A stretch of 64,000 nt of DNA from Cristatella mucedo (taxonomy: Eukaryota; Bryozoa; Phylactolaemata; Cristatellidae), in assembly GCA_009760855.2 (NCBI GenBank), contig WPIO01000005.1:614501-678500 (forward strand). Direction: 5' to 3'. Positions 20,201 to 35,200 of this stretch are shown piece by piece. The notes below the pieces were generated by a model. The model was given only the letters and a program-made list of their open reading frames with translations. It did not search any database and was not told the origin of the DNA. The translations under genes were made by a program, and so were the position numbers. The number at the start of each line of letters is the position of its first letter. Positions within the stretch are counted from its first letter, which is position 1.

Positions 20201-23200
20201 TAGGCTTGAGCCACAGAATAAAGAGACATTAAGTTAGTGTCAAAACCTTGAAGTCGATGCGTTGCTTCATTGGGAGTCAGTGCAGGTCGGCGAAAAGTAG
20301 TGTGATAAAGCAACTTCGATGCTTAGGACAGACAAGCCTAGCTGCAGAGTTTCGCACGAACTGTAAGCACATTATAGTACAGGCCGGTAGACCTGCAAGT
20401 GGCGAGTGACAGATGTCGTGACGGATGTCACAACTGCATGGACCAACTTGGATGTAGTAACCCTGCCTAACCAGGCCCATATTTTTGCAATGCTATTTAA
20501 CTGAAGGTAGGCAGACTTGCCAATGGAGTTGATCTGGTCGTCGAATGAGAGGTTAATTTAGAAAAGGACACCTAAATTTCATGCACATATTACAGAAGAT
20601 ATGCTGGCCGAGCCAATTTTGTTGACTCGTGGAGAGTGGAAAAAAACAGCTAGCCACACAAAACCAACTGTGAGTACACCACCGGCCGTATGCCTTTCAC
20701 AGGGCATATGCTGCCAACAAAATCGCCTGAGAAAATCTCAGTTGCCCTTGGCCTGACTGGAGGCATGCAAACTATTTAGCTAAATACCCCATACGTAGTT
20801 TTTTAAATCTGAGCTAAAACCGCAAGCTTTAGAGCACCTATTTCAAGTCTGGTATCAACAGCGTTTGCATTTTATACAACCAATTCCCTGACCATTCTGC
20901 TAAGGTAGGATTGACTAGCTGCAAATTTCTCAAATGTTAACGAGAGTTCAGAAATTATTTCAAGGATAAATCTGGTCAACTGAAGCAAGTCAAACATAGC
21001 AATGAAGGTTTATACGTTTTCTGACCTTTATAAATGTTGACGTTATGCCTAATGTTTGGATCCTCCTCCACGTCTTCCAAGAACTCCTCGTAATCTCTAC
21101 AAAATAAGTCAGCCAGGGGTATAGCAGCAGTAATAACCATCAGCTCTTCTGAATTAATCGACAGACGATTCTTCAACTAACTACATGATTCTTCGACCTA
21201 CTGTGTTGGAATACAGACGAACCAGATTAATAAAGAGATGCACCGACACGTACTAAGTGGCAATAATACAAAGGCAGCTCGAGCTGTAAAGGGCAAAACC
21301 AAGTCGCTTTAGGACGACAATTTGATAGCTTCAAATGCACTGGGACTATCACACGATCTTAGGCTGAAGAAATTCATGATATACCTCCCCCACAATGTTC
21401 ACCAGCTCTGTGCTGCTTCCACTGCTGAATTTTTGTCCTTGCAATAGTCGTGGCACCTTAAATTTTAGTAGAAAGTGCACATGGCCAAACTAGGGGCTAG
21501 GGACAAAGGAATTCTGCTAAACCTAGCTGACTTTAGGTGTGGTACCCGAGCTAGGACTGAGAAGAGAGCGTGAGAGCATAAAAGCACCTTTAGTGCAAGT
21601 GCACTAGTTGTTGTGGTCATACAGGATTTCGGTATACAGGGATTTAGCTCGAGCTTAAGTAAGTGGCGATTCTAAGCCGAGGCGTCTCTATAGCTCCAAC
21701 GGTAGAGCACTGGTAACCCAGGGGGCGTGTGCGATCGCTTGCCACACGAGGCAAGATTCTTTTCGGCATCTAGTCACACAGTAGACTGTCTCCAGTCGCT
21801 CTGTATTTTGAAATTTAAAAAATTGACTAGCAACTTGAGAACAGGGGTAATACATGTACTCAATTCGGGGCTGCAAAACCAATAGGAGAATCAAAAAGTA
21901 GGACTTCCGGAGGTTAGATGCTGACCACACTACCCGAATCTTCAGGTGGTTAAGACCTTGGCCACCAACATTGCAAGTCGGCTGAAGTAGGAGACTGAAC
22001 TGAACTCTCTTGAACACTGAACGCTCTTCGGCATACTTTTCCTTGGAGATATAGGTAAACATCAGGAAGACCCGTAGCAAAATGAGAACAGTTCAGTTAC
22101 ATCACGTTTTCAGATTGACGTCATATCATCCCTGGATCTTAGCCCAGCGGTAAGGTGATTGCTCTTCACTAACCAGGTCGTGCATTCGAGCCCTGCAGTG
22201 GGCCAACACAAACAGACAGTGAGAGCCAAAATGAAGAATAATATGGTAAGATAACATAGCAAATAGGAGAAACATAATGTGAAGTTAGAAACATTAGGAG
22301 ACAGAAAAAATAAGTGGTACAAGAAGGGAGTCGGCGAGTGAGAGAGGCAGACAAATAAAAATGAACAGGAGAAAGGGAAGGAAGAAATGAAGATGTTTAA
22401 CCGGAAGCAAGAGGGACAGACAAATGCAGAGAAAGAGAGGGAGGACAGATACATGGAAGGTGGTAGGAGAGAGGAAAGATGATTAAGGGGTGACGAGGAT
22501 GGAGACAGGAGAGGTAAGGTGGTGAGAGATGACATGAAGTATTTCAAGAGTTAATTTACCTTTCTGTCGTGCTTGTAGTGCTACCAGCAGCTTCCCGTTC
22601 CAGGCGTCTCAGACGCCACTTGCGACGCTTGTTCCTCTCTGATTTATCACCATAGTACTTTTTCACAATTACTATATCAGGACGTCGTTCGGAAGGGATC
22701 TGGTCGAATACAGCGTCGTTGATGTTGGCATTAGCCAGGTCAAACCTGAAAATAAAGAGATGCCGAAAGTACAAGGAACTGCAATGTTAGAAGCCAGCAA
22801 CAACAAAGTTGGAACTGGAAGGTCGTGGCTAATGAAGATGTCCAGCAGTGCGACTATGGCAGTAACCATACACAGCCAAGGGACACGTGGTCTAGAGGTG
22901 AAAAATGCCAAGATTAGACGGTCATTTATTATCATTTGAAGAGTCAGTGGATTAAAAAAATATTCTAAGGTGGAAACTGTCTCCCAAAACGAACTTGATG
23001 AGCAAATGTTAACAATAATGGCACATGTATAGCACTCATAAAAAATTAACCTCTTTCCATTTTCTGTATTTACTATATTCTAAAATTTCGCATGCACTAT
23101 ACATGTGCTGGAATGGAAGAATGTCAATTGGTTAGTGACAAAATGCACCGTGTCAGACAAATAAGCAAACAAAGAATAGACAATATGGATGGAGCAAATG

Positions 23201-26200
23201 CTGAAAAGAGAAGGTAGGCTTTAAGCTTCATTTTAAATGTCAAGTCAGGGGATGTCCAAAGTCAGTAGGGAGTGAGTTCCATGAGTTACAAGTTTGGTCA
23301 TAGAAGGCAAGGTTTCCAAAGAATCTGGGCTTATATACCGACACTATTAAACAACTTGAGTATAAAGAGCAGTGGTACGATGACTGACTGGCGTAGGTAT
23401 GATAGGGCTGGAGTATTAGAATGAATGATTGTTAAAGAGAGCAATAGAACCTTGAAGTCGAAACACTACTTAATGGGAAACCAATACAGGTCGGTGAGAA
23501 GTGGCGCAATGTGGTAGCTGCAACGTTCACGAGAGACTAGCACAACTTCACTATTTCGAACTAACTGTAAGCACCCTGCACAGGCAGGTACACACCCGAG
23601 TAGTGCTTTAGAGAACAGTCAGGCTGTCATGAATGCATGGGCTAGCTTGACTGGTATCCTTACCTAAGCAAGCCCAAATTTCTGCACTGGCATGCAGCTG
23701 AAAGTAGGCAGACTTTACTGTAGAGCAGACACAAGTATCTACTGAAAAGTTACTTTTGACCAAGACATCCATTTTGTATGCAGAGGCTATAGAAGATCTG
23801 CTGATCAAGCCCTATTAGGGGGTTAGGATTCCCAATTTCTGAGTAACCCTTACATTGCCCACCACTACCAAGCTTGTTGCATGGTCATGCAATGTGAGAA
23901 AGTTTGCTACCATTCAACTGTGAATGTCAGCAATACATGCTACAAAGAACTTTGGTGAGTTTGCCGCTCTCAGGTTGCTGCTGTAATACATCTCATGATT
24001 AGCCTGATCTGGCTAATTGAGAATCCCGGGTATAGATAATACAAAATAAAAAGATAAAAAGCCTAACAACTATGGCCCCTCAGACATAAAGGGTTAGTTT
24101 AATCATACACATCCTGAAAAACAACAACAATAATAATAATACATTTGATAAAGTGCCTTCAGAGAACTCAATTTCTTTATAGGCACTCGCTTTCAAATTA
24201 CTGCAAAGGAGCACGATCGAACGGTTAGAGGTAGCATGCTCAAAAAACAACAAAACACATGTTTAGGGGTGACATGCACAGGGTCAGCATGCAAGTGTGG
24301 TTAGTGACAGCATGCCAGGGTCGGTACGCTTAGGCACATGAAGGACGAAGCACAGGGACCCACTCAATGCAATGCTGTCATAAATAGATGCATTTTTAGT
24401 TTATTTTTTTTTCAAACTGACAAGTCAGGAGATGTCGTGAGGCAGGTCGCAATGGCACAGCAGAAAGGAAAATAGGTATATTTGCCTACATCAACATACG
24501 TCAACAGTACATCACACATCAACAGATGTGAGCACCAAGGATATTAAACACGTTATATAACGATGATCTAATCGTAATTAACAATAACGATGCTCTAATC
24601 GTACTGAAGGTTACTCTAAACTGGGATCGCTTGGATCGCAATGACAATCGCGAGGATCGAAACGACAATAGAGCTGATAGATAAATAAAAGGCTGTTGGT
24701 CACGGAAACTGCAACTTGCTTCTTGGTAAAATCCAAAGGAAACTTTCAGACATTTTCACAACATGGGAGGCACATCTGATAAGCAAATGCACCTGTGAGG
24801 TCTGGATTGAGAGCGCTAATTTACAGCCACAGCGTATAATTCTGACCTTCAGCCTATAAGAAGACTGGTAGTTAGGCAAGTTCACGTCCCAAGGCATACT
24901 AACACAAGCTCACAGATGATGCCTAAGCTGAGAAGGTAAGCAAGTGGTTGCTTTCATTAGTGATTCGGCGGGTGCTAGGCAAGGCCAGCCCACGTCTGCT
25001 CAAAACTATTTTGTTGTTGTAAAGCAGGTAACAAAGAAATATTAAAAAGTTTAAATGGATATATAATGGATAAATGGATATATAATGGATATTGATGAGC
25101 GGCACAAATTTACCACATGCTGACAGCTTTAGGGGAATGTATGGCTGATGTTGCCCATTAGTTAGTCATGCTCCTATGTACCAGCCCAGAAACCTTCACG
25201 GGCGGTCTCTTGTAAAACTAACAAGGACAAAGAAATATTGACAGCACAACCCGAGTCAAATTGAACTGAGTAACGAATGGCTCCACCTAACACTTTTCCT
25301 TTAGTCGATGGCAACATCAAAGCAAGGACAACTAAACAGCTTATTACAGAAAGACACCAAATGCAGCAGTTAAACCCAAGTAGTCACTAAATGTTGCAAC
25401 ACATCTTCCCATCTCCATCCACTTATATGTCAAAGCCTCATAAATGTGGGTACCGTCATTTAAGAACCTCATCAATGTGGGTTACAGTCATTTAAGAAGT
25501 AACCCGTGCACTTGTGTCATCTAGACTTCTACAACTCTTCCTGTACAGGCCTGTTGCCTGTTCAGTAAGATACCAAAAGACGGCGTGAAACTAAGCAGCT
25601 AGGCTTGTCTATTGTGAAAGCCACAGCTGCCAAACAACAACACTCCACTCTGACATGCACAGGCAGCAAATCGACGTCAAGATCACGGCATTCCATTTTA
25701 GGCCCCTTCATAGCCTGTTATGGCTTACCTAACTGAAATGCTCAACCCTTCACAGGCTCGTCAGACTCGGGTCATTAACCTCTGGTACGAACCAGCCTTA
25801 AGTATTTTGGACATATTACCTTCAGTTCCTATAACCCTAAAGACTGGGAGTGAATATTGACTAACATCACGACATTCCGTGACTTAATCCCTTTAGGATT
25901 TGCTGAGTCTGTGTGAGCTATTATTTGTGTGCTTATGCGTGCAGAAATTAGGCATGCCGTTACTAATAAGTTGACTGATCTAAGTAATGGAAAATCGCAT
26001 GCAGTGAGAGGGTGGGCTCCGCCAAGAATAGAGGCGCGCAAACATGCCCAGTCACACACACAAGGCTACAGTTGAGGTTAAACAGACACGGCCAGCCACG
26101 GGCAGCAACCTCACCCCACCCCTTCCCGGTGGGGGATGGATGGAGGAAAGCTGAAAGTGAGTAGAAACCTGTAGCCTGCAGCAGAAGCAGCTACAGCATC

Positions 26201-29200
26201 AGCAAACTCACCCCAGCACGACGTCTCCAGGCTCCAAAAGGTGTCCCAAGTGCGTTCTACAAAGGCGCTGGTCGTCCGACATGTCGTTCGCCTTCATTAG
26301 CCATACATCCGCAAGGACATGCTGTAAAAAAAGATGTCAGTGACGAAAGATTTATCTCAATCAGGCTCAAGTATCGGGAGACCAACGTGCCTATTTATAT
26401 CAGGTAACACGGTCAGAGGACAAGCTTTAAGACATCTTAGCTACAGTCAAGCGAACTTAAAAACAGCGCGAGATACATTTGCAAAACAAGCAATCTTGAG
26501 TGGACTCGGCTGTCTGTTTTGGCTCAACATTGAAAGCAAGAATCTACTTATTGCATGCATCTACATGAGTGAGCCAGTAATATAGCAAAGCTAAGATCAA
26601 ACTGGCAAGCCTCCTTCATTGAGGGTACATAGACCAAATGATGTGTAACTCCTAGGGAGGACTCAAGTAACTCCTAGGGAGGACCGACCTGAAAAGCATG
26701 GCTCTGAAGTTTGCCACCGCTAAAATGCACTGCCCGAGTCTCTGCTAACGGAATGGCGGTGAGCCAAAATACTGTGAGAAGATGCCTTGATGAGCAAGGA
26801 CTGAATGCACGGATGGCCAAGTGCAAGCGATTAATGTCTGTGCAGCACGAAAAAAGGGAAGGCCGAATTTTGCTCGATGATGCCAGCACTAGACAGCTGC
26901 CCAGTGGAGCAGAGTGCTTAGGGCTGATTCCAAATTCAATCTCGTTGGCTGCGATAAGGATAATGGCTGCGTAAGTACACTCGACTGCCAATAGGTGAAG
27001 TGTAAGGTGACGATTGCCTACAAATGACCGTGGCATTCGATGGAGAAAGTGTACCGGGTCTTCGTGATTCGTTATTCTTGTGCATATGCATGCTTAAACA
27101 GTGCCTACTGCTGGCGGAGGTTACCACCAATCGTTTGATAATGCTTTTTAAACAGAATCGGTAAAGTACCTAGAAAGAAATTCAGTTCTCTGAGGGTGCT
27201 ATACAAACATATTAGTATTATTATTATTACTGGCACGTGGTTGCTTCTCAGCTTTCATTGTTGGGCATCTGCACAGGATTTAACGAGTTATCAATCGGAA
27301 CGTCCATCTCGACGTTGTGCGGAATGTTAGAATGCGATCTACTTATATACTTCTTGGGGTTAAGTACAGTTGGCAGCATGACTACGACCCGAAGCATGCC
27401 TAGTAATAGTAATAATAATAATAACAACAATGCACTTAATAAAGCGCCCTCCGAGAACTCAATCTCTCTCTAGATGCTTTACATTTGCTGCAAAGGGAAA
27501 CACGATTGAATGGTGAGTAATATCACGCTTGATAAACAACATAACATGGTTAGGGGTGACATGCACAGGGTCAGATGCAAGTGTGGTTAGTGGCAGCATG
27601 CACAGTGTCAGCACGCATAAGCACATGAAGGACGACTCACAGGCACCCACTAAATGCTGTCCTAAATAGGTGTGTTATAAATGTAGTCAAGTGAGGGGAT
27701 GCTGTGACGCAAGTCGGGAGTGAGTTCCCGGCTTTGGGAGCATACGAACTAAATGCACGGTCTCCTAAGGATTTGAGGATTGTCCAAGGTATTGGTAAAG
27801 TGTTGGATTCCGAAAAGCAGGTGGTACGATTCTTGGATGGTAAGGGGAGTAGATCTGAGAGATAGGCTGGAGCCAAAGAATGAAGTGACCTAAAAGTGAG
27901 CGACAAAATCTTGAAGTCGATGCTTTGCTTGACTGGGAGCCAGTACAGGTCGGCAAGAAGTGGTGTGATGTGGCAACTGCGACGCTCACGACAGACAAGC
28001 CTAGCAGCGGAGTTTTGCACCGGCTGTAATCGCCTGATTGCACATGCCGGTAGGCCAGCAAGCAGTGAGTTACAGAAGTCAAGACAGGATGTCACAAATG
28101 CATGGACCAACTTAGACGTGGTATCCGTATCTAAACAAGCCCGAATTTTAGCAATGTTATGTAGCTGAAAGTAGGCAGACTTGATTGTGGAGCTGATGTG
28201 GACGTCTAACGAGAAGTCACACTAGTGTGGCGGTTAAAGAGTTTATCACAAACCTATGGCTTTGAGCGATTATAGTTCATGCAGCAGGTAAGCCAAAGCC
28301 AGAACTCGAACCCAATAAAATGTGGGACCAAGTCGACTACGCTCCACCGCGCAGGAAACATGCCGAGCTCTTTGAGGTTATGAAGAATTGCCGTGTGTCC
28401 ATTCTTCCAAAAACTGGCCGAAAGTTGGCAAAGTTAATGCTAAGGGCGACTGGAAGATGTTATCAAAAATCACGGTGCCTAAACTAGTTATTGATTGCAA
28501 CCAATAAATTGCATGTAACTATATACTGCTTAGCTTTTCTGCATAATACAAACTTCTATCGAGTTAGATCCGATCTAAATCTTATGTGCTTAAGAGTAAA
28601 ATAATGTGTTGGTAGATCTGCTCAAACTTGAGAGCAATGAATATCCGGAGGAAGCAAGTGGCGAGATTGTACAATATCTGAAGAGGCTAAGTAATTTATG
28701 CCACGTTCTTTCAGATATTCGATTACATATGTCAGACAAATTTTCTAATCAGTGAATACTAAGTAAAAATGTGTCAACAAATTGACCAAAATCAAGTCTT
28801 TGCTTATGGTGCATTTTAAGACAAACATGCTAGAAATGCAATCCAAACTTGATTTTGTCCAAATAAATGGAGCATAATAAACAATGATTTTTGGACCATG
28901 TCTAACCCGGAAGCAAACCGCTAGCTACTTATCTAGAAGTAACAAATTTACCGATCCCCGATCATATGCAACTTGTGTCCCAACTTGCTGAACCTTGACA
29001 CATCGAGGTACTTGCTCATAGCTGGTTGAGGTACATGATCCTTACTTACAGATAGCACTATTCAGGGTCCCCTTTCATGAATGTGGGTGATAACTTGCAT
29101 ATGATTTCACTAGGGAGACGACTGCAGGAAGAGGGAGGGAGAGGCATAAGGGGCACAACTGGGTGGCCGACGTAGCATGCATCAGAACGACCACAACAGC

Positions 29201-32200
29201 TAAATTTCTCACAAGTCAAGGCCAAAACCAGCAATGCCTTTAAGGACCAGAATGTGCTCTTAACTCACGTACGTGGATGCCTAAGAAGGATGCAAGATTC
29301 AATCGGATTCTGGGTCCAAATGGCAGTCGATGGTATCACCGGCTGGCAGATCCGTCATTTACCGTGCCGAGAATGGCAAGATTTACAAGTTAGCAAACAG
29401 GATCACCGTCCAGTGACTCCTTCCCTTTGCACGGACCGACTTGAAGCCAGTGTCTCACGGCTTATAATAACGGCTCACAGAATGCACAACGGTTTAAGGT
29501 GTATGCTACTAACAGTGCGCCACTCCCGACACTCCAAAGTACACTATAGAGGTCGCACCTTTTGTGAGTCACGCTTGTGCCCGGCCACGTGAGGGCGGTC
29601 CGAGTCCAGTACGGGCTCAACGTCCACGACGAAAAATTGCTGCAACTGCTTCGGCTGACACAAGGACAGGAACGGTGTTCTCCAGTAAGCGTCTGCGGTC
29701 ACTTCGGCAGCTATCAAAGCGAGAATAGAGTACTCAAAGAGTGCAAGCCAAATAAAAGACTAACCCAGCAAGACACGATCGGTTGCCAAGCAGTTTGGTG
29801 CCACGGCATGGCCATGCGCACACACATCGTTAGTGCATGCACGAGAGACAAGCAGCAAGCAAGCAGTAAGCACACGCAGCTAGATTTTAGTCAGGAGCTA
29901 CTACCCAAAAATTCGGTGGCAGCTTCCCATAGTTTGTAGCCTGCTAGAAAAGTGAGCCGTCACATACTGAAAATATCAGCCGTCAGCGTACCTGCTAGCT
30001 GTTGGAGCTGCTACTTATGATTTTCGAAAACACCAGATATAAGTGGGAGGCCCGTGTTTCCACAAAGTCGCTAAGTAACAGACAGCATGCTGGGTGAACG
30101 CAGAGATGTGGAGGCTTACGCTTGGCACTCATGCACTGCTCCAGTAAGAGATCGTAGCAACCACGCAGCAAGGTGGGCCATGAGGATACAGCAAAGTGAG
30201 GAGTAAAGCCAACCTGAAAAACAGCATTGTAAAACACCAGAATAGCTACAAATTGTCTTGCATCAGTTTGGTAAAATAAGAAAAATGCACCCATTAAAAT
30301 GGGATCCCTATGGCGACCCATAATTAATACAAGTGAATAATCATGGTTATGATTGCTCGCTGTACACAATAATCTGCTCGTTGAACAGAATGAGAGCAAA
30401 AAGTCCACACACCATGTGAATCAAGATGTTAACTCAGATATTTTATTGTTTCATGAACTGCTGGCCAACAGAAATTCACCAGAGCATATGATTTGAACGA
30501 GTTAGCAATATAGTAACAAATAGCACACACTAGTGCACATCGTGAGCTACAGAGATGGGTGATAATTATAGTTATATTTAGCTTTTGCTATACATGTCAT
30601 CATACGTCCTTATATTTATATTCTGCAATCATGGACATACATAGAATAAATTACCGAAACTAAATTATAAATAGAGTAATGAAGTGATGTACAAAAAGTT
30701 GAATTTGCATGTTAAGTTTGACATTGATTTGTCAAGTATTGGCCGAGTGATAGCATTTATAAGGCACAACAAAAAGCTACACTGTAAATGAAGGTGTAGC
30801 AAGCCAAAAACATGTACCTCATCAAACTGCAAACATGTTCCTTGATGAACCAAGGTTAAACAAGTTGGAACGAAAGTCGTATATGATGTGGACATCACTT
30901 AACTTTGTAGATGTAGATATGTTGCTTTCGGCTTGCTTCTGGGTTAACCATGCTTTACCTAATCGTTTTTAATGCTTTCCACTTTTGTGAAATGGTCAAA
31001 ACCTCAGACCTAACTTTTAACATGTTTGTCTTATGAAATAACTCAACTATTATTCGATTGTTGAACTGTAGTGATTGCTTCTCGACCTACTACCCACCCT
31101 AGCGAATGGCAGCGCAGCTGCCTTCGGTTGCATGCCAGTACTAGATGGCACACTGCCACTAGTGCGAGGCCCCAACACCCCCCCCCCCGACCCTGGAAAG
31201 CGAATCGGAGTGCAGGGTTCCTGTTGCTAGGCGCGACCCGAGGCGCTAGCAAATTAGGATGCAGCATTCCTGTTGGTGGCAGACGACATTTCTGTTAAGA
31301 GATTAACGTCTGGTTGCTAGAAGAAAATAGAATGTTGCTGAGTAATGTTTAGTACGAGTTCTCCAAGTCGCTTGCTATTTAGCAAGATGCACACTCGTGC
31401 CACAGGACCAATCTGCTGAGCACTTTCTTGCTAATTCTCAAGTAATTTTGTAGACTGCTCCAGTTTTGCTCAAGAGCTCTTGCATTACGACCTGCACACG
31501 CACCAAAATCTGGTCTCCCCTCAACGACGGCTTCGTCCACGGCTGCACCGGTTGCTTGAGAATCATTGCAATGGCACAATTGAGTGCTAACGGCTCTCAA
31601 GTCGGTGGGAGACTACATGGTCTTGGACCTATGAAGTGCCGGAAACGGTTTAACACTACCAGCCTTCAACAAGAGCCGGGCTTCAGTTCCCTATGAAATA
31701 TCCATCACGAAACACCGGATGGAGGTACCACCAGAATATAAAGAGGCGAGTGTTTGACAACAGTGTTTGACTGTCTGCACGACTAGTCTGGAGGCTACTC
31801 AGAAAAGGGGCAAGTTTGAGCAGCTATTCATGTAGAAGACTAACCGTATACAGTAAATGCAACTTTAGATTACACCCCACCTCAGTTCCTAACATACAAC
31901 GAGCTGGCTTATTTGCAAAGCTAGCACCACAGCTAATATGCATAATTGCCAACTAATGGGCACACTGATTATCTGCTGAATTCTGCTTCAGCGGAATTCT
32001 CGCATCGCTATGTGCAAATACTCATGGGCGTTTAATGGTCTGACATTGGCTCAAACGATAACCATTCGTGACAAAAAGCACTTACACAAACTCTCCACGA
32101 AGCAGGATCCGGTTCGCTGTTCATAGCAAACAAGCGTGAGCCGAATATGTGCCAAACGAAACGTTAGTTCGGCTGGACCAATCTTTAGGACTGTTTCCAA

Positions 32201-35200
32201 AAGCAACTACACCCCCTTCATCCAAGGCAACCAAGCAAGGCAATAAAAAGCAACGAACCAGCTAGGTGACTCACTCTGGAGGGTGGTCGGATCAATTAGG
32301 TGCACTGTCTGAGTCACACGCTGGACGAGCAGTATCTGCCCAAGGTTTCCCAAGCTCTGCGCAAGTCTTGCCGGCAGGCAAACTATGTTGTCCTACAACG
32401 GCACGGACTAAATGAAAAAACGAGTCTAAAGTGCAGAAAAAGGGGTAATACAATAAAGGGGCAATATAAAAACGTTTCTGAATAAGCTCCATGAAAACAC
32501 CTAGACATGTTTATCATTTCTGCTCGAAAGCTTGTGGACTATCATCACAGTAGAAGTATAACTGCGTGAACTAGTATGCAGTCTTGACTGAACCAACAAG
32601 GCTTCAAAAATGAAAATTGGCAACTGTTAGACACATTTTATACAAGACTATTTTGATTGAGTGATTTCGATTAAGATATACACCAAGTGCTCGGCCATCT
32701 AGCTTCAGCGATGGAAATGATGCTACGAACAAAGCAAAGCCAGCTTCGTCTAGCATATACAAATGAATTTCGTCAGAGCGACTTATAAATAAGGTTAACA
32801 GTAAGTTCTTGCTGGATGACTTGACCGGCAGTCTTCGGCTGGTGATCGGTATGCAACTACCACATTAATGCACATGATAACACATACTTTTAAAGCTCAT
32901 ATCCTAATCCAGGATTTGTCACACTGCCCATTCTCCAACTCACCTTACAGATGGGTACAATCTCTACAGAGAACGTGGTCTTGTAATTAAACTTGTTACT
33001 GTGGACATCATGCGATATCAGTCTCTCGGAGGTGACATAACTGCAAGCAACACACAGTAATACATAGTAAGAACAAAACCAACAAAAGGAGGTATAACAC
33101 GATACCAATTATGTAGTAAGAAGAGTAGAAAAGAAAGCATAACCCTAGCAGCATATCATAAGCATAGCCTAGAGCATAACCATAGAAAGCATAGCCCTAA
33201 TTTATATTCATAATCAAGGCAAAAATATGCTTAGGGCACATCTGCGCACAATAAGTGAATGAATTGAAACGATATAATTCAGCAAGACAGTCAACCGAAG
33301 AAGACAGTATAGCAGATGATCCAGTCTATCTTTTTCGTATATAATTTCGTAGCACAAAGCTTCAGCCTAAAAGTGGGTTAAGAGACCGCTATTTTTAAAA
33401 CGTGAGGCTTGTGACATGGAAACTTACTCAACAAGTCTGACTAAACCAAAGCAGCCACTTCAGCACAGCAGGACCCAAGATAAATAGGGAGCGAGAAAGA
33501 GTATATCGAAGGTAGAAAGCATTACGAAACGGTTTGCTCAATACTAGCTGTGTGCCCATAACAGGTCCTCATTGTAGCTTGTATGTTGGTAAAGCCTACA
33601 TCACGCTGTTTAGCACAAAATCCCAAGTAGCACTGCCCACTATTCATAAGCTCCCTGTAATGACATGTACTTTGCTGCTGAAACTGTTACAAGGTTGGGC
33701 ATTCCACGATTAACGCACCACTGTCTGAAATCAGTTGCATCTAATGGCACTATGGTACCATTTTTGGCCACCAAAAAAGTAGTGATTATTGCTTGGTTCG
33801 GACTAGCATCTGCTTTTGACTGGTCATCAAACACAGGAAGACGGCAACATCTACGACAACGAAGCAGTCCTGCTACCATCGTCGGCTCTCCAAATGCAGT
33901 CAAGTTAGATTTAGCGGAGCAGCTTCCCCAATGAGCACTCCAGACAAACCAGATTTTTCATTCTCTTGAGTACCAGAGTTCACCTCAAGCAGACACCAAA
34001 CAGTGTGTTATGACCTCAAACTTGAGTTGCGTGGTGGCTGCCGCTCTAGGGTATGGAAAGTACTGGCAAACAGCCGAAATCCAAATGTTACATTATTTGC
34101 TTTGACTTCATAATACCAGGGGTTGACTTGTTTACTTTTTATACACCCCTTTCTGCGACTCCGGTAGAATGACCGCTTCATTAACAAACACTTGTTTGTA
34201 CATGAATTCATTAGGATATGTGCAAGGGTCAGCCCTCGCGGTCATATCCCTCCAACAGAGTGAAACTGAACTGCTAAAACATTCATGGTAGCACAAACCT
34301 AAACTCCAAACAACCGCTACAGCTTTAAAACGTGACAGTTCAATTGCAGCTGGTTCTTACCGGCACGGCACCATCGCCTCAAGAAAGCTTACAAACTTCT
34401 TGGAATCTTGTGGCAGCGAGAAGTAGAAATCAAGACCATCTGCAAAGGAAATACAAAGATTTGAGCAAGTACGATTAGCAGCACAGTATGCAGTATCTTT
34501 CATATGGCAGAGGGCAACCAGAGCAGTTAAAGTTATAGGGAAGCCTAGTGTTGATCTCACGGGCAATTGATCACCAAGTATCCCAAACAAAAGACTAGCC
34601 CTTAAGTAAAAACAAGGAGCTCCATAACGATCTGATAAAACCGTTCAAATACTCACCTGACCACACACAACCAAAACAGGAGGCTCCGAAAAATGGTGAC
34701 AGCATCATGGAATATTTCAACTTGGATCACATCAAGAAGATTCAGTGGAGATATATCTGACTAATGGGTAACAGCAATAAAAGAATGGGCTTGAGCAGGA
34801 GAGAAATTATGGTAAGCAAATCTGATCGTTGAATGAGCGATGGGTTTAGATATTGGTAAGTTGAACAGACTTGCAACCTGATACGAGGCCACGCAAAAAA
34901 TAAGCATGCTGAAATTCCATTAATTGCATGTATGCCTAAGAGGCGACACATACAAGTCATGAGACTGGCATTTCATCATTGGCTAGCACACATTAAGGTA
35001 AACAACCCTGCTCTGCACTGACAGGCTTATATCTGGTCACAAAATGAGGGTTATATTCAATCCTGACACGATGGGGCTGATGCTAAACAGCTAGCCTGCA
35101 AGCACCAAAGATGCCACCCTGTTTGGCTCCAGAGGAAGGTGCCTGCTTTTGACGACCGAGATCGTGGGGCTAGGGCCCTTCGGAATGCATGAAGCACCTG

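Noticed and set aside
27637-28110. 157-codon minus-strand open frame that looks like a real protein
   Set aside because: It is the end of the LINE family 1 reverse transcriptase, not a host gene.
29995-30408. Minus-strand frame considered as NMD3 exon 9
   Set aside because: Only a superficial likeness; the true exon 9 at 32275-32392 matches the family strongly and in phase.
30779-30898. Minus-strand frame considered as NMD3 exon 10
   Set aside because: Poor acceptor and weak similarity compared with 28348-28449.
33640-33934. Overlapping 87- and 89-codon frames on opposite strands
   Set aside because: No known domain in either frame, in an intron of NMD3; treated as chance.
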